Positions 9,059-21,410 of a DNA stretch of 64,000 nucleotides are shown piece after piece (position 1 is the first letter of the stretch; each line of letters starts with the position of its first letter). The position numbers and the translations under genes were made by a program. Below the pieces are notes generated by a model, which did not search any database, was not told the origin of the DNA, and worked only from the letters and a program-made list of their open reading frames with translations. This DNA is from Stutzerimonas stutzeri. Lineage in GTDB: Bacteria > Pseudomonadota > Gammaproteobacteria > Pseudomonadales > Pseudomonadaceae. The stretch lies in the NCBI RefSeq assembly GCF_002890915.1, contig NZ_POUT01000005.1, forward strand, positions 62,001 through 126,000, read 5' to 3'.

Positions 9059-10060
9059 ATGAGCCTGCGCATTCCCCAGATCCGTTTCGATGTCAGCGAC
9101 CAGCTCGCCGCGCTGTGCAAGGCCGGCGGCGACGCGCTGCGCCTGAAGGTGCTGCGGGCGCTGGCCAGCGACTCCTTCGGCGTGCTGGAACTGGCGCAGA
9201 TCTTCGCCACCGGGCAGTCGGGCATGAGCCACCACCTCAAGGTGCTGACCCAGGTCGGCCTGCTCGCCACCCGCCGCGAAGGCAACGCGGTGTTCTACCG
9301 GCGCAGCCTGCCGCAACCCGACAGCCTGGGCGGCAAGCTGCACGCGGCATTGCTCGAGGAGGCCGACCGGCTGCAGCTGCCGAGCGAGATCGAGGCGCGC
9401 ATCGCCGCGGTGCACGCCCAGCGCAGCGCCGCCAGCGAGGATTTCTTCGCGCGCATGGCCGGCAGCTTCCAGGCCCGCCAGGATTTGATCGCCGGCCTGC
9501 CGCAGTACCGCGACAGCGTACTGGCCCTGCTCGATACGCTGAATCTCGACGCTAGCGCCACGGCACTGGAGGTCGGTCCCGGCGATGGTAGCTTCCTGCC
9601 GGAGCTGGCGCGGCGCTTCGCCCGCGTGGTGGCGCTGGACAACAGCCCGGCCATGCTCGAGCTGGCGCGCATGCGCTGCGAGCAGGCGGGCCTGGACAAC
9701 GTCGAGCTGAAGCTCGCCGACGCCCTGCACGACGACTGCCCGGCAGCCGATTGCGTGGTGCTGAACATGGTCCTGCATCACCTGGCGGCACCGGGCGAGG
9801 CGATGAAACAACTGGCACGGCTGGTGAAGGTGGGCGGCAGCCTGCTGGTCACCGAGCTGTGCAGCCACAACCAGAGTTGGGCCAGGGAGGCCTGCGGCGA
9901 TCTCTGGCTGGGCTTCGAACAGGACGATCTGGCCCGTTGGGCCGATGCCGCGGGGCTCACGCCCGGCGAGAGTCTCTACATTGGCTTGAAGAACGGTTTT
10001 CAGATCCAGGCCCGGCACTTTTTCCGGCCCGCCCCTGACGACCGACTCACCCACCGGTAA
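9059..10060 (+). CDS. ArsR-family regulator fused to SAM-dependent methyltransferase (SahR-like)
   Basis: A 333-residue two-part protein. Residues about 10-85 are an ArsR winged helix (ALCKAGGDALRLKVLRALASDSFGVLELAQIFATGQSGMSHHLKVLTQVGLLATRREGNAVFYRR). From about 150 it is a class I methyltransferase fold with the SAM-binding ALEVGPGDGSF near residue 170, the acidic VVALDNSPAM and a VVLNMVLHHL motif IV. It sits 14 bp ahead of metK, as in P. aeruginosa (PA0547-metK). ArsR regulators at methyl-cycle genes (SahR group) respond to S-adenosylhomocysteine; here the methyltransferase fold may be the sensor, or an enzyme. A palindrome and promoter lie directly upstream. Confidence 0.85.
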   Translation: MSLRIPQIRFDVSDQLAALCKAGGDALRLKVLRALASDSFGVLELAQIFATGQSGMSHHLKVLTQVGLLATRREGNAVFYRRSLPQPDSLGGKLHAALLEEADRLQLPSEIEARIAAVHAQRSAASEDFFARMAGSFQARQDLIAGLPQYRDSVLALLDTLNLDASATALEVGPGDGSFLPELARRFARVVALDNSPAMLELARMRCEQAGLDNVELKLADALHDDCPAADCVVLNMVLHHLAAPGEAMKQLARLVKVGGSLLVTELCSHNQSWAREACGDLWLGFEQDDLARWADAAGLTPGESLYIGLKNGFQIQARHFFRPAPDDRLTHR

Positions 10061-10074
10061 TTAGGAACCGATAG

Positions 10075-11265
10075 ATGAGCGAATACTCGATTTTCACCTC
10101 CGAGTCCGTGTCCGAAGGGCATCCGGACAAGATCGCCGACCAGATCTCCGATGCGGTGCTCGACGCCATCATCGCCGAGGACAAGCATGCCCGCGTGGCC
10201 TGCGAGACTCTGGTCAAGACCGGTGTGGCGATCGTCGCCGGCGAAGTCACCACCTCCGCCTGGGTCGATCTGGAGCAACTGGTGCGCGACGTCATCGTCG
10301 ACATCGGCTACAACAGCTCGGACGTCGGCTTCGACGGCGCCACCTGCGGCATCATCAACATCATCGGCAAGCAGTCGGTGGACATCGCCCAGGGCGTCGA
10401 CCGTTCGCGTCCGGAAGACCAGGGCGCCGGTGACCAGGGCCTGATGTTCGGCTACGCCAGCAACGAGACCGACGTGCTGATGCCGGCACCGATCCGCTTC
10501 TCCCACGCGCTGGTCGAGCGCCAGGCCGAAGCGCGCAAGAACGGTCTGTTGCCGTGGCTGCGCCCGGACGCCAAGAGCCAGGTCACCTGCCGCTACGAGA
10601 ACGGCCAGGTCGCCGGCATCGACGCCGTGGTGCTGTCCACCCAGCACAACCCGGACGTCAAGCAGAGCGACCTGCGCGAAGCGGTGATGGAGCTGGTCAT
10701 CAAGCACTGCCTGCCGGCCGAGCTGCTGCACAAGGACACCCAGTACCACATCAACCCGACCGGCCAGTTCGTCATCGGCGGCCCGGTGGGCGACTGCGGC
10801 CTGACCGGACGCAAGATCATCGTCGACACCTACGGCGGCATGGCCCGCCACGGCGGCGGCGCCTTCTCCGGCAAGGACCCGTCCAAGGTCGACCGCAGCG
10901 CCGCCTACGCCGGCCGCTACGTGGCCAAGAACATCGTCGCCGCCGGCCTGGCCGACCGTTGCGAGATCCAGGTGTCCTACGCCATCGGCGTGGCCCAGCC
11001 GACCTCCATCTCGCTGAACACCTTCGGCACCGGCAGGATCGGCGACGACAAGATCATCGCCCTGGTGCGCGAGCATTTCGACCTGCGCCCCTACGCGATC
11101 ACCCGCATGCTCGACCTGCTGCACCCGATGTACCGCGCCACCGCGGCCTACGGCCACTTCGGCCGCAACCCCTGCGAGATGACGGTGGGTGCCGACACCT
11201 TCACCGCCTTCACCTGGGAACGCACCGACAAGGCCGACGCCCTGCGCGCGGCAGCGGGACTGTAA
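10075..11265 (+). CDS. metK: S-adenosylmethionine synthetase
   Basis: Makes SAM from methionine and ATP. At 396 residues it has the family length. Motifs: [22 protein letters not shown], the hexapeptide region [12 protein letters not shown], and the phosphate loop [19 protein letters not shown]. It is the second gene of a tight operon with the ArsR-methyltransferase regulator (14-bp gap), which suggests feedback of methyl-cycle metabolites on SAM synthesis. A repeat and then a strong hairpin terminator follow. No SAM riboswitch was seen upstream. Confidence 0.98.
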   Translation: MSEYSIFTSESVSEGHPDKIADQISDAVLDAIIAEDKHARVACETLVKTGVAIVAGEVTTSAWVDLEQLVRDVIVDIGYNSSDVGFDGATCGIINIIGKQSVDIAQGVDRSRPEDQGAGDQGLMFGYASNETDVLMPAPIRFSHALVERQAEARKNGLLPWLRPDAKSQVTCRYENGQVAGIDAVVLSTQHNPDVKQSDLREAVMELVIKHCLPAELLHKDTQYHINPTGQFVIGGPVGDCGLTGRKIIVDTYGGMARHGGGAFSGKDPSKVDRSAAYAGRYVAKNIVAAGLADRCEIQVSYAIGVAQPTSISLNTFGTGRIGDDKIIALVREHFDLRPYAITRMLDLLHPMYRATAAYGHFGRNPCEMTVGADTFTAFTWERTDKADALRAAAGL

Positions 11266-11284
11266 AGCAGCTGCAAGCTACAAG

Positions 11285-11328
11285 CGAGCGTAGGGTGGAT
11301 GTCGCCTTTTACATCCACCCTACGCTCG
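11285..11328. repeat. GTAGGGTGGA-family perfect inverted repeat
   Basis: Arms CGAGCGTAGGGTGGATGT and ACATCCACCCTACGCTCG (18/18) enclose an 8-nt loop. It opens a 360-bp gene-free stretch after metK. The rest of that stretch holds scattered copies of a GCTGCAAGCT/GCTTGAAGCT short-repeat family (about 11267-11283, 11358-11368 and 11401-11453), then a terminator; no gene was seen in it. Confidence 0.85.
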
Positions 11329-11456
11329 TCGGGTCGGTGAAGCGTGACCCCACCTACAGCTGCAAGCGAAGAACCAGTGTGGCTGCTGGCCATGCTTTTT
11401 GCAGCTTGTGGCTTGAAGCTCATCACTGCTTTTGCAAGCCTCAAGCTGCAAGAAAA

Positions 11457-11488
11457 GCCCCGCCGGCGAAGGTCGTACGGGGCTTTTT
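11457..11488 (+). terminator. Rho-independent terminator after metK
   Basis: The stem GCCCCG/CGGGGC is preceded by AAAA and followed by TTTTT. The flanking A and T runs extend the stem and would allow use from either strand. It separates metK from the T6SS effector gene. Confidence 0.85.
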
Positions 11489-11524
11489 GCATTCCGCTAC
11501 TGCGCAAGTTCTGGCGCAACCAGC

Positions 11525-11552
11525 TTGCAACCCGCGAACCAGTCCATAAAAA
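11525..11552 (+). promoter_or_regulatory. Weak candidate promoter for the T6SS effector gene
   Basis: TTGCAA, a 16-bp spacer, then TAAAAA, about 75 bp before the effector start and just after the metK terminator. Sequence resemblance only. Confidence 0.3.
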
Positions 11553-11625
11553 ACCGAGCGGCGTTTGCGTTCGCCATTGCCCGTGCGGCAAGGTGCCGGC
11601 TCGCATACCGATAAGGAGATTGGTC

Positions 11626-13524
11626 ATGACCGGCAAACCCGCCGCCCGCCTCGGCGACGCCACTTCCTGCCCGAAGAAGGGGCATGGCGACAACCCCATC
11701 GTCAGCGGCTCGCCCGACGTCTTCTTCGACGGCCTGCCCGCCGCCCGTGCCGGCGATACCACCGCATGCGGCAGCGTCCTGACGGGCAATATCATCCCCA
11801 ACGTGCTGATCAATGGCAGACCCGCCGTCGTCCAGGGCAGCCTCGGCGACCATGGCAATCTGGTCATCGGCGGCTCGGGCACCGTCATCATCGGCACCTC
11901 GCACACCCCGGCGCCCTTCGTGCCGCCCGAGCCGCTGAACCTCGACGGCGCGCCTGTGGCACGGGCGCCCGCCGCGCCGGAACTGCCGCAACGACCAGCG
12001 TCGCCCAATGCCCGCGCCTGGCAGCAGGAGCCCGGCGATCCCGCGCCGTACGGGCTGGAAGAGGAAGACGAGGAGGAAGAGCTGGGCAGCCGCCAGGCCG
12101 TCACCCTGCGCATCGGCGTGTTCTTCGACGGCACCGGCAACAATGCCGCCAACAGCGCCATCGGCGCCCAGTGCCGCGCACCCGCGCTCGGCCTCGGCGA
12201 GCAGGAGGCCCTGGCCATGGTCCAGCGCTGCGAAGCGCATCATCTCGACCCGGACAGCAGCTATGCCAACGATGTGAGCAATATCTGGCGGTTGTATGAG
12301 TTGTACCGCGACGAACCGGTACCCAAGGAAGCAGGAAATCCCAGCATTTTCCGCGTCTATGTCACGGGTGTCGGTACGACCACCGGCAAGCCGGACACCC
12401 GCTTTCCCGGCCAGGCCTTCGGTCGCGGCGCGACGGGGGTGCTGGCCAAGGTCGACGAAGGCCTGACGCTTCTCGCACAAGCCCTGGACAGTTTCGAAGA
12501 GGAAAACCCCGGCTCCACTCCGGCCAAGCTGGAACTGGATATCTTCGGTTTCAGCCGCGGCGCGGCGGCGGCCCGGCATTTCGCCAATCAGATCCTCCTG
12601 CGCGAGCGGGGACCATTGGGCACATTGCGCCGCGCGGGCAAGCTCGGCCTGGTATCCGGCTTCGACTGGCGGGACGACGTCGTCATCAACTTCATCGGCC
12701 TGTTCGATACCGTGGCCGCCCTCGGCGGCTGGGACGACTGGGGCGATCCCAGCGATAACGTCAACGGCGGTATCGACCTTTATCTGGCGCCCGATGCGGC
12801 CCGCCAGGTGGTGCATCTGGTCGCCCGCGACGAATACCGGCGCAATTTCGCCCTCAATCAGGTCTCCCCGCCGCACCGGGAAATCGTCCTGCCCGGCGCC
12901 CATTCGGACCTGGGCGGCGGCTATCCGCCGCTGGACAGCGAGCGGCTCTACCCGATACGCCCGCGCAGCAACTGGGTCAGCCGGGCGACCAGCCCATTCA
13001 GCACCCTGGCCTACCAGCAGGCGCAACGCGATACCGAATATGCCCGCCAGGCCGACCTGCTCGACCCGCAGGACCGTACCGCGCGGCTGGAAACGGACGT
13101 CTGGGAACACTTCACACCCTTCAGCGGCGGGCGTAGTGACCAGATGAAATACGTGCTGGCGGCGCCCTATCTGGAGCGCCGGGTTTATGGACATCTTTCG
13201 CGGGTGTATATGCGGGTCATGCATGCGCTGGCGGTGGAGGCAGGCGTCCCGCTCGATTTCATCGACGAGCAAGACAGTAAACTCTCTCTACCCGCAGAGC
13301 TTGTACCTATCAGCGACAAGCTGCTGGCCTGGGCCAGAAGCGGCAGCGGCGCGCTGGATATGGAAGAGGAACGCCTGCTGCGCCAGCGCTACGTCCATCT
13401 GTCGGCCAACTGGAATGCCGCCGCCGGACGTGGCGGCAGTGTGCTCGATGTGGTCTTCGTCAATGCCCCGGCCGAGCGCGGACGGATACGCCATGCCGAC
13501 AGGCCCCGGGAGAAAAAGCGATGA
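11626..13524 (+). CDS. T6SS effector: PAAR domain fused to Tle1-like phospholipase (DUF2235)
   Basis: A 632-residue fusion. Residues about 1-95 are a PAAR domain (MTGKPAARLGDATSCP, then NGRPAVVQGSLGDHGN), the cone that caps the VgrG spike of a type VI secretion system. A Pro-rich linker and an acidic run (near 145-153) lead to a DUF2235/Tle1 hydrolase beginning RIGVFFDGTGNN. The likely catalytic residues are Ser310 in GFSRGAA, Asp361 in GLFDTVA and His426 in GAHSDLGGGY. Tle1 enzymes are phospholipases that attack membranes of rival cells. The start follows ATAAGGAG; a longer upstream reading is rejected because it crosses the terminator. The stop overlaps the DUF2931 gene by 4 nt. No vgrG or T6SS structural gene is in the window. 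Confidence 0.88.
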   Translation: MTGKPAARLGDATSCPKKGHGDNPIVSGSPDVFFDGLPAARAGDTTACGSVLTGNIIPNVLINGRPAVVQGSLGDHGNLVIGGSGTVIIGTSHTPAPFVPPEPLNLDGAPVARAPAAPELPQRPASPNARAWQQEPGDPAPYGLEEEDEEEELGSRQAVTLRIGVFFDGTGNNAANSAIGAQCRAPALGLGEQEALAMVQRCEAHHLDPDSSYANDVSNIWRLYELYRDEPVPKEAGNPSIFRVYVTGVGTTTGKPDTRFPGQAFGRGATGVLAKVDEGLTLLAQALDSFEEENPGSTPAKLELDIFGFSRGAAAARHFANQILLRERGPLGTLRRAGKLGLVSGFDWRDDVVINFIGLFDTVAALGGWDDWGDPSDNVNGGIDLYLAPDAARQVVHLVARDEYRRNFALNQVSPPHREIVLPGAHSDLGGGYPPLDSERLYPIRPRSNWVSRATSPFSTLAYQQAQRDTEYARQADLLDPQDRTARLETDVWEHFTPFSGGRSDQMKYVLAAPYLERRVYGHLSRVYMRVMHALAVEAGVPLDFIDEQDSKLSLPAELVPISDKLLAWARSGSGALDMEEERLLRQRYVHLSANWNAAAGRGGSVLDVVFVNAPAERGRIRHADRPREKKR

Positions 13525-14159
13525 GAGCACCGCTGTTTGTCCTGTTCCTTCTGCTGCTCGGCGGCTGCGCCGGCGCCGAGAGGAACCCCGGCAGCCTGCC
13601 CTACAAATACTGGCGCCTGGGTTTCCTGGCCCCGGACTATATGGAAGTCTGGGTGGAAACCGCCGATGTGGAGGATATACATGGCAACCTCTTCTATCGG
13701 ATGGGCGGGGGCACGGTATCGATCGCCAGACCGTCCGATGGCAGCGGGAACGCCGCTGGCTGGCGCAGAGGCCTAGGCTGGGGCGCAGGCCGCCACGTCA
13801 ACGGCGCCGACCTGCCCAAACGCATTTACGTCCGCTGGCAATCCCTGGCCGAGCCCCAGACCTACCGGGTCATTGTCGATATCCCCGAACGCGCGCGGCA
13901 GTTGATGAGCGAGCGCCTCGATCCGCCCTGCCGCACCAGCGAATACCGCCATGCCCTGGCGCTGGGCCTCGCCCCTGGCGGCGTGGTCAGGGGCTGGGTC
14001 ATGAGCACCTGCGGCGGGCCCATCGAAGTCCTGCGCGCACAGGCGGAAATCGAGCCCAAGGGACCCTATGAAGGAACCTCCCACGGAGGCCACCGTCCCC
14101 TCTCGGAAACCTCCAGAGCCTATATCGAAAAGCACGGCATCCCTTATGGCTCCTGGTAG
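13521..14159 (+). CDS. DUF2931 lipoprotein, probable immunity to the Tle1-like effector
   Basis: A 212-residue protein with a lipoprotein signal (MRAPLFVLFLLLLGGCAGAE, lipobox LGGC), so it is tethered in the periplasm. The YKYWRLGFLAPDYMEVWVETADVEDI segment is the DUF2931 hallmark, a family often found next to T6SS lipase genes. Its start codon overlaps the effector stop (ATGA), the usual layout of an effector-immunity pair, and periplasmic placement fits protection against a phospholipase. No enzyme motif seen. The immunity role is inference. Confidence 0.78.
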   Translation: MRAPLFVLFLLLLGGCAGAERNPGSLPYKYWRLGFLAPDYMEVWVETADVEDIHGNLFYRMGGGTVSIARPSDGSGNAAGWRRGLGWGAGRHVNGADLPKRIYVRWQSLAEPQTYRVIVDIPERARQLMSERLDPPCRTSEYRHALALGLAPGGVVRGWVMSTCGGPIEVLRAQAEIEPKGPYEGTSHGGHRPLSETSRAYIEKHGIPYGSW

Positions 14160-14182
14160 CACGCGCACGACGGAATGAAAAA

Positions 14183-14208
14183 GCCCCGACGGCAATGCCG
14201 GACGGGGC
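14183..14208 (-). terminator. Hairpin terminator between DUF2931 and DUF2780 genes
   Basis: The stem GCCCCG/CGGGGC with an inner CGGC/GCCG stem serves convergent genes. On the minus strand it is followed by TTTTT (good terminator for the DUF2780 gene); on the plus strand the T-tract is poor. It closely resembles the hairpin after metK. Confidence 0.75.
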
Positions 14209-14231
14209 TCCTTTATCCTGGCGGGTGCGAA

Positions 14232-14801
14232 TCAGGCGCCGCCGACGCCCCAGATGCCGCCCAGGCTCTGCAGCAGCGAACCGTCCACTCCCTGGTTGCC
14301 CAGGTACTGCAGCAGGATCGGCGCGAACTGGCCGACCATGCCGGCATCCATGCCCAGCGCGGAAAACGCCTGGTTGACGTCGGCCAGGCTCTGCACATCG
14401 TCCACCGCGGCGGCGGTCTGTGCATCGACGCGGGTATCCGACTGGCCCAGCAATCCGGTCAGTGCACCCAGTTGGCCAAGCTGCTCCAGCCCGCTGTCGC
14501 CGGTGAGCTTGTCGATACCGGGAACGGACTTGGCGAGCTGGGCGTAGTCGGTGCTGCTCAGCTGCTGCTTGGCCAATTGCAGCAGCGCACCGCTGCCGCC
14601 CAGTGCCTGCGTGGGCGTGACACCCAGTTCGTCGAGTTGGCCGATCAGGCCGAGTGCCTGGGTCTGCGACGTGCTCTGCGTGGTGCCGTTGTCGGTGATG
14701 CCCGACACCGCCCGGGCGGCCTCGCCGAGGTTGAAGGCGGCGGCGGAACCGGCCGCCAGGCTGAGAACGGCCAGAACGGCGAGAGAAGGAACGAATTTCA
14801 T
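14232..14801 (-). CDS. DUF2780-family secreted protein
   Basis: A 189-residue protein with a cleavable signal peptide (MKFVPSLAVLAVLSLAAGSAAAF). The mature chain is Ala/Gly/Leu/Gln-rich and helical, with the DUF2780 pattern of a LLQLAKQQLSSTDYAQLAKSVPG repeat-like centre and QAFSALGMDAGMVGQFAPILLQYLGNQG near the C-terminus. This VcgC/VcgE family has no established function. It is a single-gene unit ending at the shared hairpin, convergent with the T6SS cassette. Confidence 0.75.
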   Translation of the reverse strand: MKFVPSLAVLAVLSLAAGSAAAFNLGEAARAVSGITDNGTTQSTSQTQALGLIGQLDELGVTPTQALGGSGALLQLAKQQLSSTDYAQLAKSVPGIDKLTGDSGLEQLGQLGALTGLLGQSDTRVDAQTAAAVDDVQSLADVNQAFSALGMDAGMVGQFAPILLQYLGNQGVDGSLLQSLGGIWGVGGA

Positions 14802-14870
14802 GCTTGCCTCGAAATGAATGATGCACCGCCATACTACCTGCGATGCGGGTGGGAATGAGATCGGCTCGTA

Positions 14871-15628
14871 TCAGCTCTTCAGCCGGTAGCCGGTCCGGAA
14901 GATCCACCATACCGCCAGCAGGCAGGCGGCGAGAAAGCCGAGGATCATCGCCAGGCTGACGCCGACGTCGATGTCCGAGACGCCGTAGAAGCTCCAGCGG
15001 AAGCCGCTGATCAGGTACACCACCGGGTTGAACAGGGTGATCTTCTGCCACAGCGGCGGCAGCATCTCGATCGAGTAGAAGCTGCCGCCGAGGAACGCCA
15101 GCGGCGTGACGATCAGCGCCGGCACGATCTGCAGCTTCTCCCAGCCGTCGGCCCAGATACCGATGATGAAACCGAACAGGCAGAAGGTCACCGCGGTGAG
15201 CACCAGGAACAGCGCCATCGTCAGCGGATGCTGGATCTGGTAATCGACGAACAACCGCGCGGTGAGCAGGATGATCACACCGAGGATCATCGACTTGGTC
15301 GCCGCCGCGCCGACATAGCCGATGACGATCTCGATGTACGACACCGGCGCCGACAGCACCTCGTAGATGGTTCCGGAATAGCGCGGCATGTAGATGCCGA
15401 ACGAGGCGTTGGAGATGCTCTCGGTGAGCAGCGCCATCATGATCAGCCCGGGAATGATGAAGGCGCCGTAGGGGATGCCGTGCATCGCCTCCATCCGCGC
15501 GCCGATGGCCGAGCCGAACACCACGAAGTACAGCGAAGTGGAGATCACCGGGGTGGCGATGCTCTGCAGCAGGGTGCGCCAGGTACGCGCCAGCTCGAAC
15601 AGGTAGATGGCGCGGATTGCATAAAGAT

Positions 15629-15632
<4 letters not shown>
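14871..15632 (-). CDS. ABC-2 type permease (YadH-like)
   Basis: A 253-residue membrane protein with six hydrophobic segments, the ABC-2 transport domain. Conserved features are [19 protein letters not shown] near residue 30, [14 protein letters not shown] and a late [16 protein letters not shown] motif. It pairs with the ATPase gene upstream: its start overlaps that gene's stop (ATGA), so stoichiometry is coupled. YadGH-type exporters have unknown cargo; related ABC-2 systems move lipids, polysaccharides or drugs. An apparent long reading through both genes is only the permease frame remaining open upstream. Confidence 0.88.
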
Positions 15633-16558
<926 letters not shown>

Positions 16559-16733
16559 GGGCGCTTCTCTTCGAGGGATTGAGGGGCCGAATTGTAGATA
16601 AAAAGCCCGGCCAGGGGCGTTCCCTTTCAGACATCCAGGGGGTAACTACTGACCGTGATCATGGCGGCCGCGCACCCATGTGGCGCATGCTCGGAAAAGC
16701 TGGCGTCCCGAGCCAGCGAGGAGACCTGTCCCT

Positions 16734-19819
<3,086 letters not shown>

Positions 19820-19878
19820 GGGACTTTCGCCCGGCGCCGCGGTCGATAGAAGCTGAATAACAACTACGGAGGCAAGGC

Positions 19879-20256
19879 ATGACTGCCAGGCATCTGCCGC
19901 TTGCCCTGCTACTCGCCTGCGCTGCCACCAGTCCGCTGCCGGCGGCGGCGCAACCCGACGCCTATTGCAACGAACAGCGCCAGTCACTGCGCGAGCAGCT
20001 ACAGCAGGCGCGCCTGCGGGGCGACAAGCTGCGCCAGGCCCACCTGAACGGCGAACTGCAGGGCCTGACCGAACGGTGCCAGGGGCTGGTCGCGCTGCAC
20101 CCTCACCAGGTCGAGTACGAACAGGCCGTCCGCCGGGTGGAGCGCCGCGAGACGCTCCTGCGGGAGGCGCTGGGTACCGGCGATGCGCAGTTGATCGAAC
20201 TGCGCAGGAACCAGCTGGCCAAGGCCCGGCACAAGCTCGGCGCCCTGCGGCAGTGA
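19879..20256 (+). CDS. DUF1090-family periplasmic protein (YqjC-like)
   Basis: A 125-residue protein with a signal peptide (MTARHLPLALLLACAATSPLPAAAQ). The mature chain is highly charged and helical (YCNEQRQSLREQLQQARLRGDKLRQAHLNGELQGLTERC), consistent with a coiled coil and one disulfide. This matches the DUF1090 family; its biochemical role is not established. It follows ligB by 59 bp in the same direction and converges on the cytochrome gene. GGAGGC precedes the start. Confidence 0.75.
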   Translation: MTARHLPLALLLACAATSPLPAAAQPDAYCNEQRQSLREQLQQARLRGDKLRQAHLNGELQGLTERCQGLVALHPHQVEYEQAVRRVERRETLLREALGTGDAQLIELRRNQLAKARHKLGALRQ

Positions 20257-20263
20257 ATGCCGG

Positions 20264-20710
20264 TCAGTAGGCGCGAAATTCCTTGTGGCAGGCTTCGCAG
20301 GCATCCTCGACCCGCTGCAAGGCCGGCGCCACACCCTCGGGCGTCGGCGTCGAGGCGCGGGTCACCTCGACCAGCGCGGCAGTGGTGCCTTCCAGTTCAC
20401 GCGCCATCTCGTTGAAGCGTTCCTGGCGCTGCCAGACGTCGTCGCGCGCGTCGCTCTGCTTCTCCTTGGCCTCGGGATAGTGCTGCCAGGGCTGGCGCGA
20501 GAGTTCGTCGAGCCTGGCCGCGCCGGCAGCGAACCCCTCCGCATCGAAGGCCAGGCGACCGCGCAGCATCCCGCCAAGGTCCTCCTTGGTGTCGAGCATC
20601 TGCTGGTAGATCGCCTTGCGCTTGCCGAGCGGTGAGTTGGGGTCGACCCGATCGCAAGCGCTCAGGGCCAGGGCGGCGATCAGGGACAGGCTCAGCAGTC
20701 TCAGCTTCAT
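20264..20710 (-). CDS. Cytochrome c'-like lipoprotein
   Basis: A 148-residue protein with a lipoprotein signal (MKLRLLSLSLIAALALSAC). It is helical and has one heme-binding CEACH motif close to the C-terminus, the position seen in cytochrome c' four-helix bundles. Cytochromes c' bind NO or CO or handle electrons in the periplasm; the exact role here cannot be read. The lipobox puts it on a membrane, whereas classical cytochromes c' are soluble. It converges with the DUF1090 gene with only 7 bp between stops. Confidence 0.8.
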   Translation of the reverse strand: MKLRLLSLSLIAALALSACDRVDPNSPLGKRKAIYQQMLDTKEDLGGMLRGRLAFDAEGFAAGAARLDELSRQPWQHYPEAKEKQSDARDDVWQRQERFNEMARELEGTTAALVEVTRASTPTPEGVAPALQRVEDACEACHKEFRAY

Positions 20711-20810
20711 GGTTCAACCACTCATCGATGCAAAGCGCGGGATTATCCCCGCCCCGGCGCGGTTGAACAAATCGCTCGGGCATCGGCTGCGCGGACACCG
20801 CCGTTCGCGC

Positions 20811-21248
20811 CTAGCGCGACCAGGTGCCGCCCGCGCTTTCGCATTCGGCCCGCGCCTGCGCCCGGTTCGTGGCCTGGTAGTGATAGGTCACGATCCGCGC
20901 ATCGTCATCGACGGTGGTCGGCCAGGTGCCATTGGCCGCCTGGGAGCCGGCGGCGCGCTCGTTGGCCAGGGTCTCCGGGGTCATCGGCGCGGTGCAGATG
21001 CCGAAGTACCCCGCAGGGCAGCTGGCACGGATTTCCCGTCGCGAGCTTTCGACCGCCCCGTCGTCCTGGCAGAGCCAGTCCATGGCGTCGTCCTTATCCA
21101 GGTTGTGGAACTCGAAACAGTGCTCGGTCACCACCGGCGACGGCACCGCACCGGAGGCTTCGCTGCGGACATAGCAGGACTGGGCAGCGGCCGGCAGGCT
21201 GAAGGCGCCGAGCAGGAACAGGGGCGCAATGCGCAGCAAAAGGTTCAT
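20811..21248 (-). CDS. Secreted six-cysteine protein, family not recognised
   Basis: A 145-residue protein with a clean signal peptide (MNLLLRIAPLFLLGAFSLPAAAQ). The mature chain of about 122 residues has six cysteines (SCYV, EHCF, WLCQ, ASCP, GICT, AECE), enough for three disulfides, plus an unusual acidic DKDDAMDWLCQDD stretch. The ATG follows AGGAGAA, which rules out a longer upstream reading. It is divergent from ahcY, whose promoter and riboswitch occupy the gap. No function can be assigned. Confidence 0.6.
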   Translation of the reverse strand: MNLLLRIAPLFLLGAFSLPAAAQSCYVRSEASGAVPSPVVTEHCFEFHNLDKDDAMDWLCQDDGAVESSRREIRASCPAGYFGICTAPMTPETLANERAAGSQAANGTWPTTVDDDARIVTYHYQATNRAQARAECESAGGTWSR

Positions 21249-21336
21249 GGCGTTCTCCTGGATCTCGCCCGGCGCCTTTGCACCGAACCTGAAATTACGA
21301 CCCCCGAGCACACGGCCGAGTTCGCCGGCGCCGGGC

Positions 21337-21365
21337 TTGGGATTGCCCGCCGGCGCGGCTATAAT
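21337..21365 (+). promoter_or_regulatory. Sigma-70 promoter of ahcY
   Basis: TTGGGA, a 17-bp spacer, then a perfect TATAAT. The predicted start near 21372 places the whole SAH riboswitch in the 5' leader (about 185 nt). Confidence 0.75.
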
Positions 21366-21410
21366 CGCCGGGCTTTTCCCGGTCGACTCCGCTTCGGCCG
21401 TGCCCGCCAC

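Noticed and set aside
10075..11265. Possible SAM riboswitch ahead of metK
   Set aside because: Only 14 bp separate metK from the upstream gene and the operon promoter appears leaderless, leaving no room for an aptamer.
11344..11625. A 94-residue N-terminal extension of the PAAR-Tle1 effector
   Set aside because: It would cross the metK terminator and repeat words, and a good ATAAGGAG ribosome site precedes the PAAR start at 11626.
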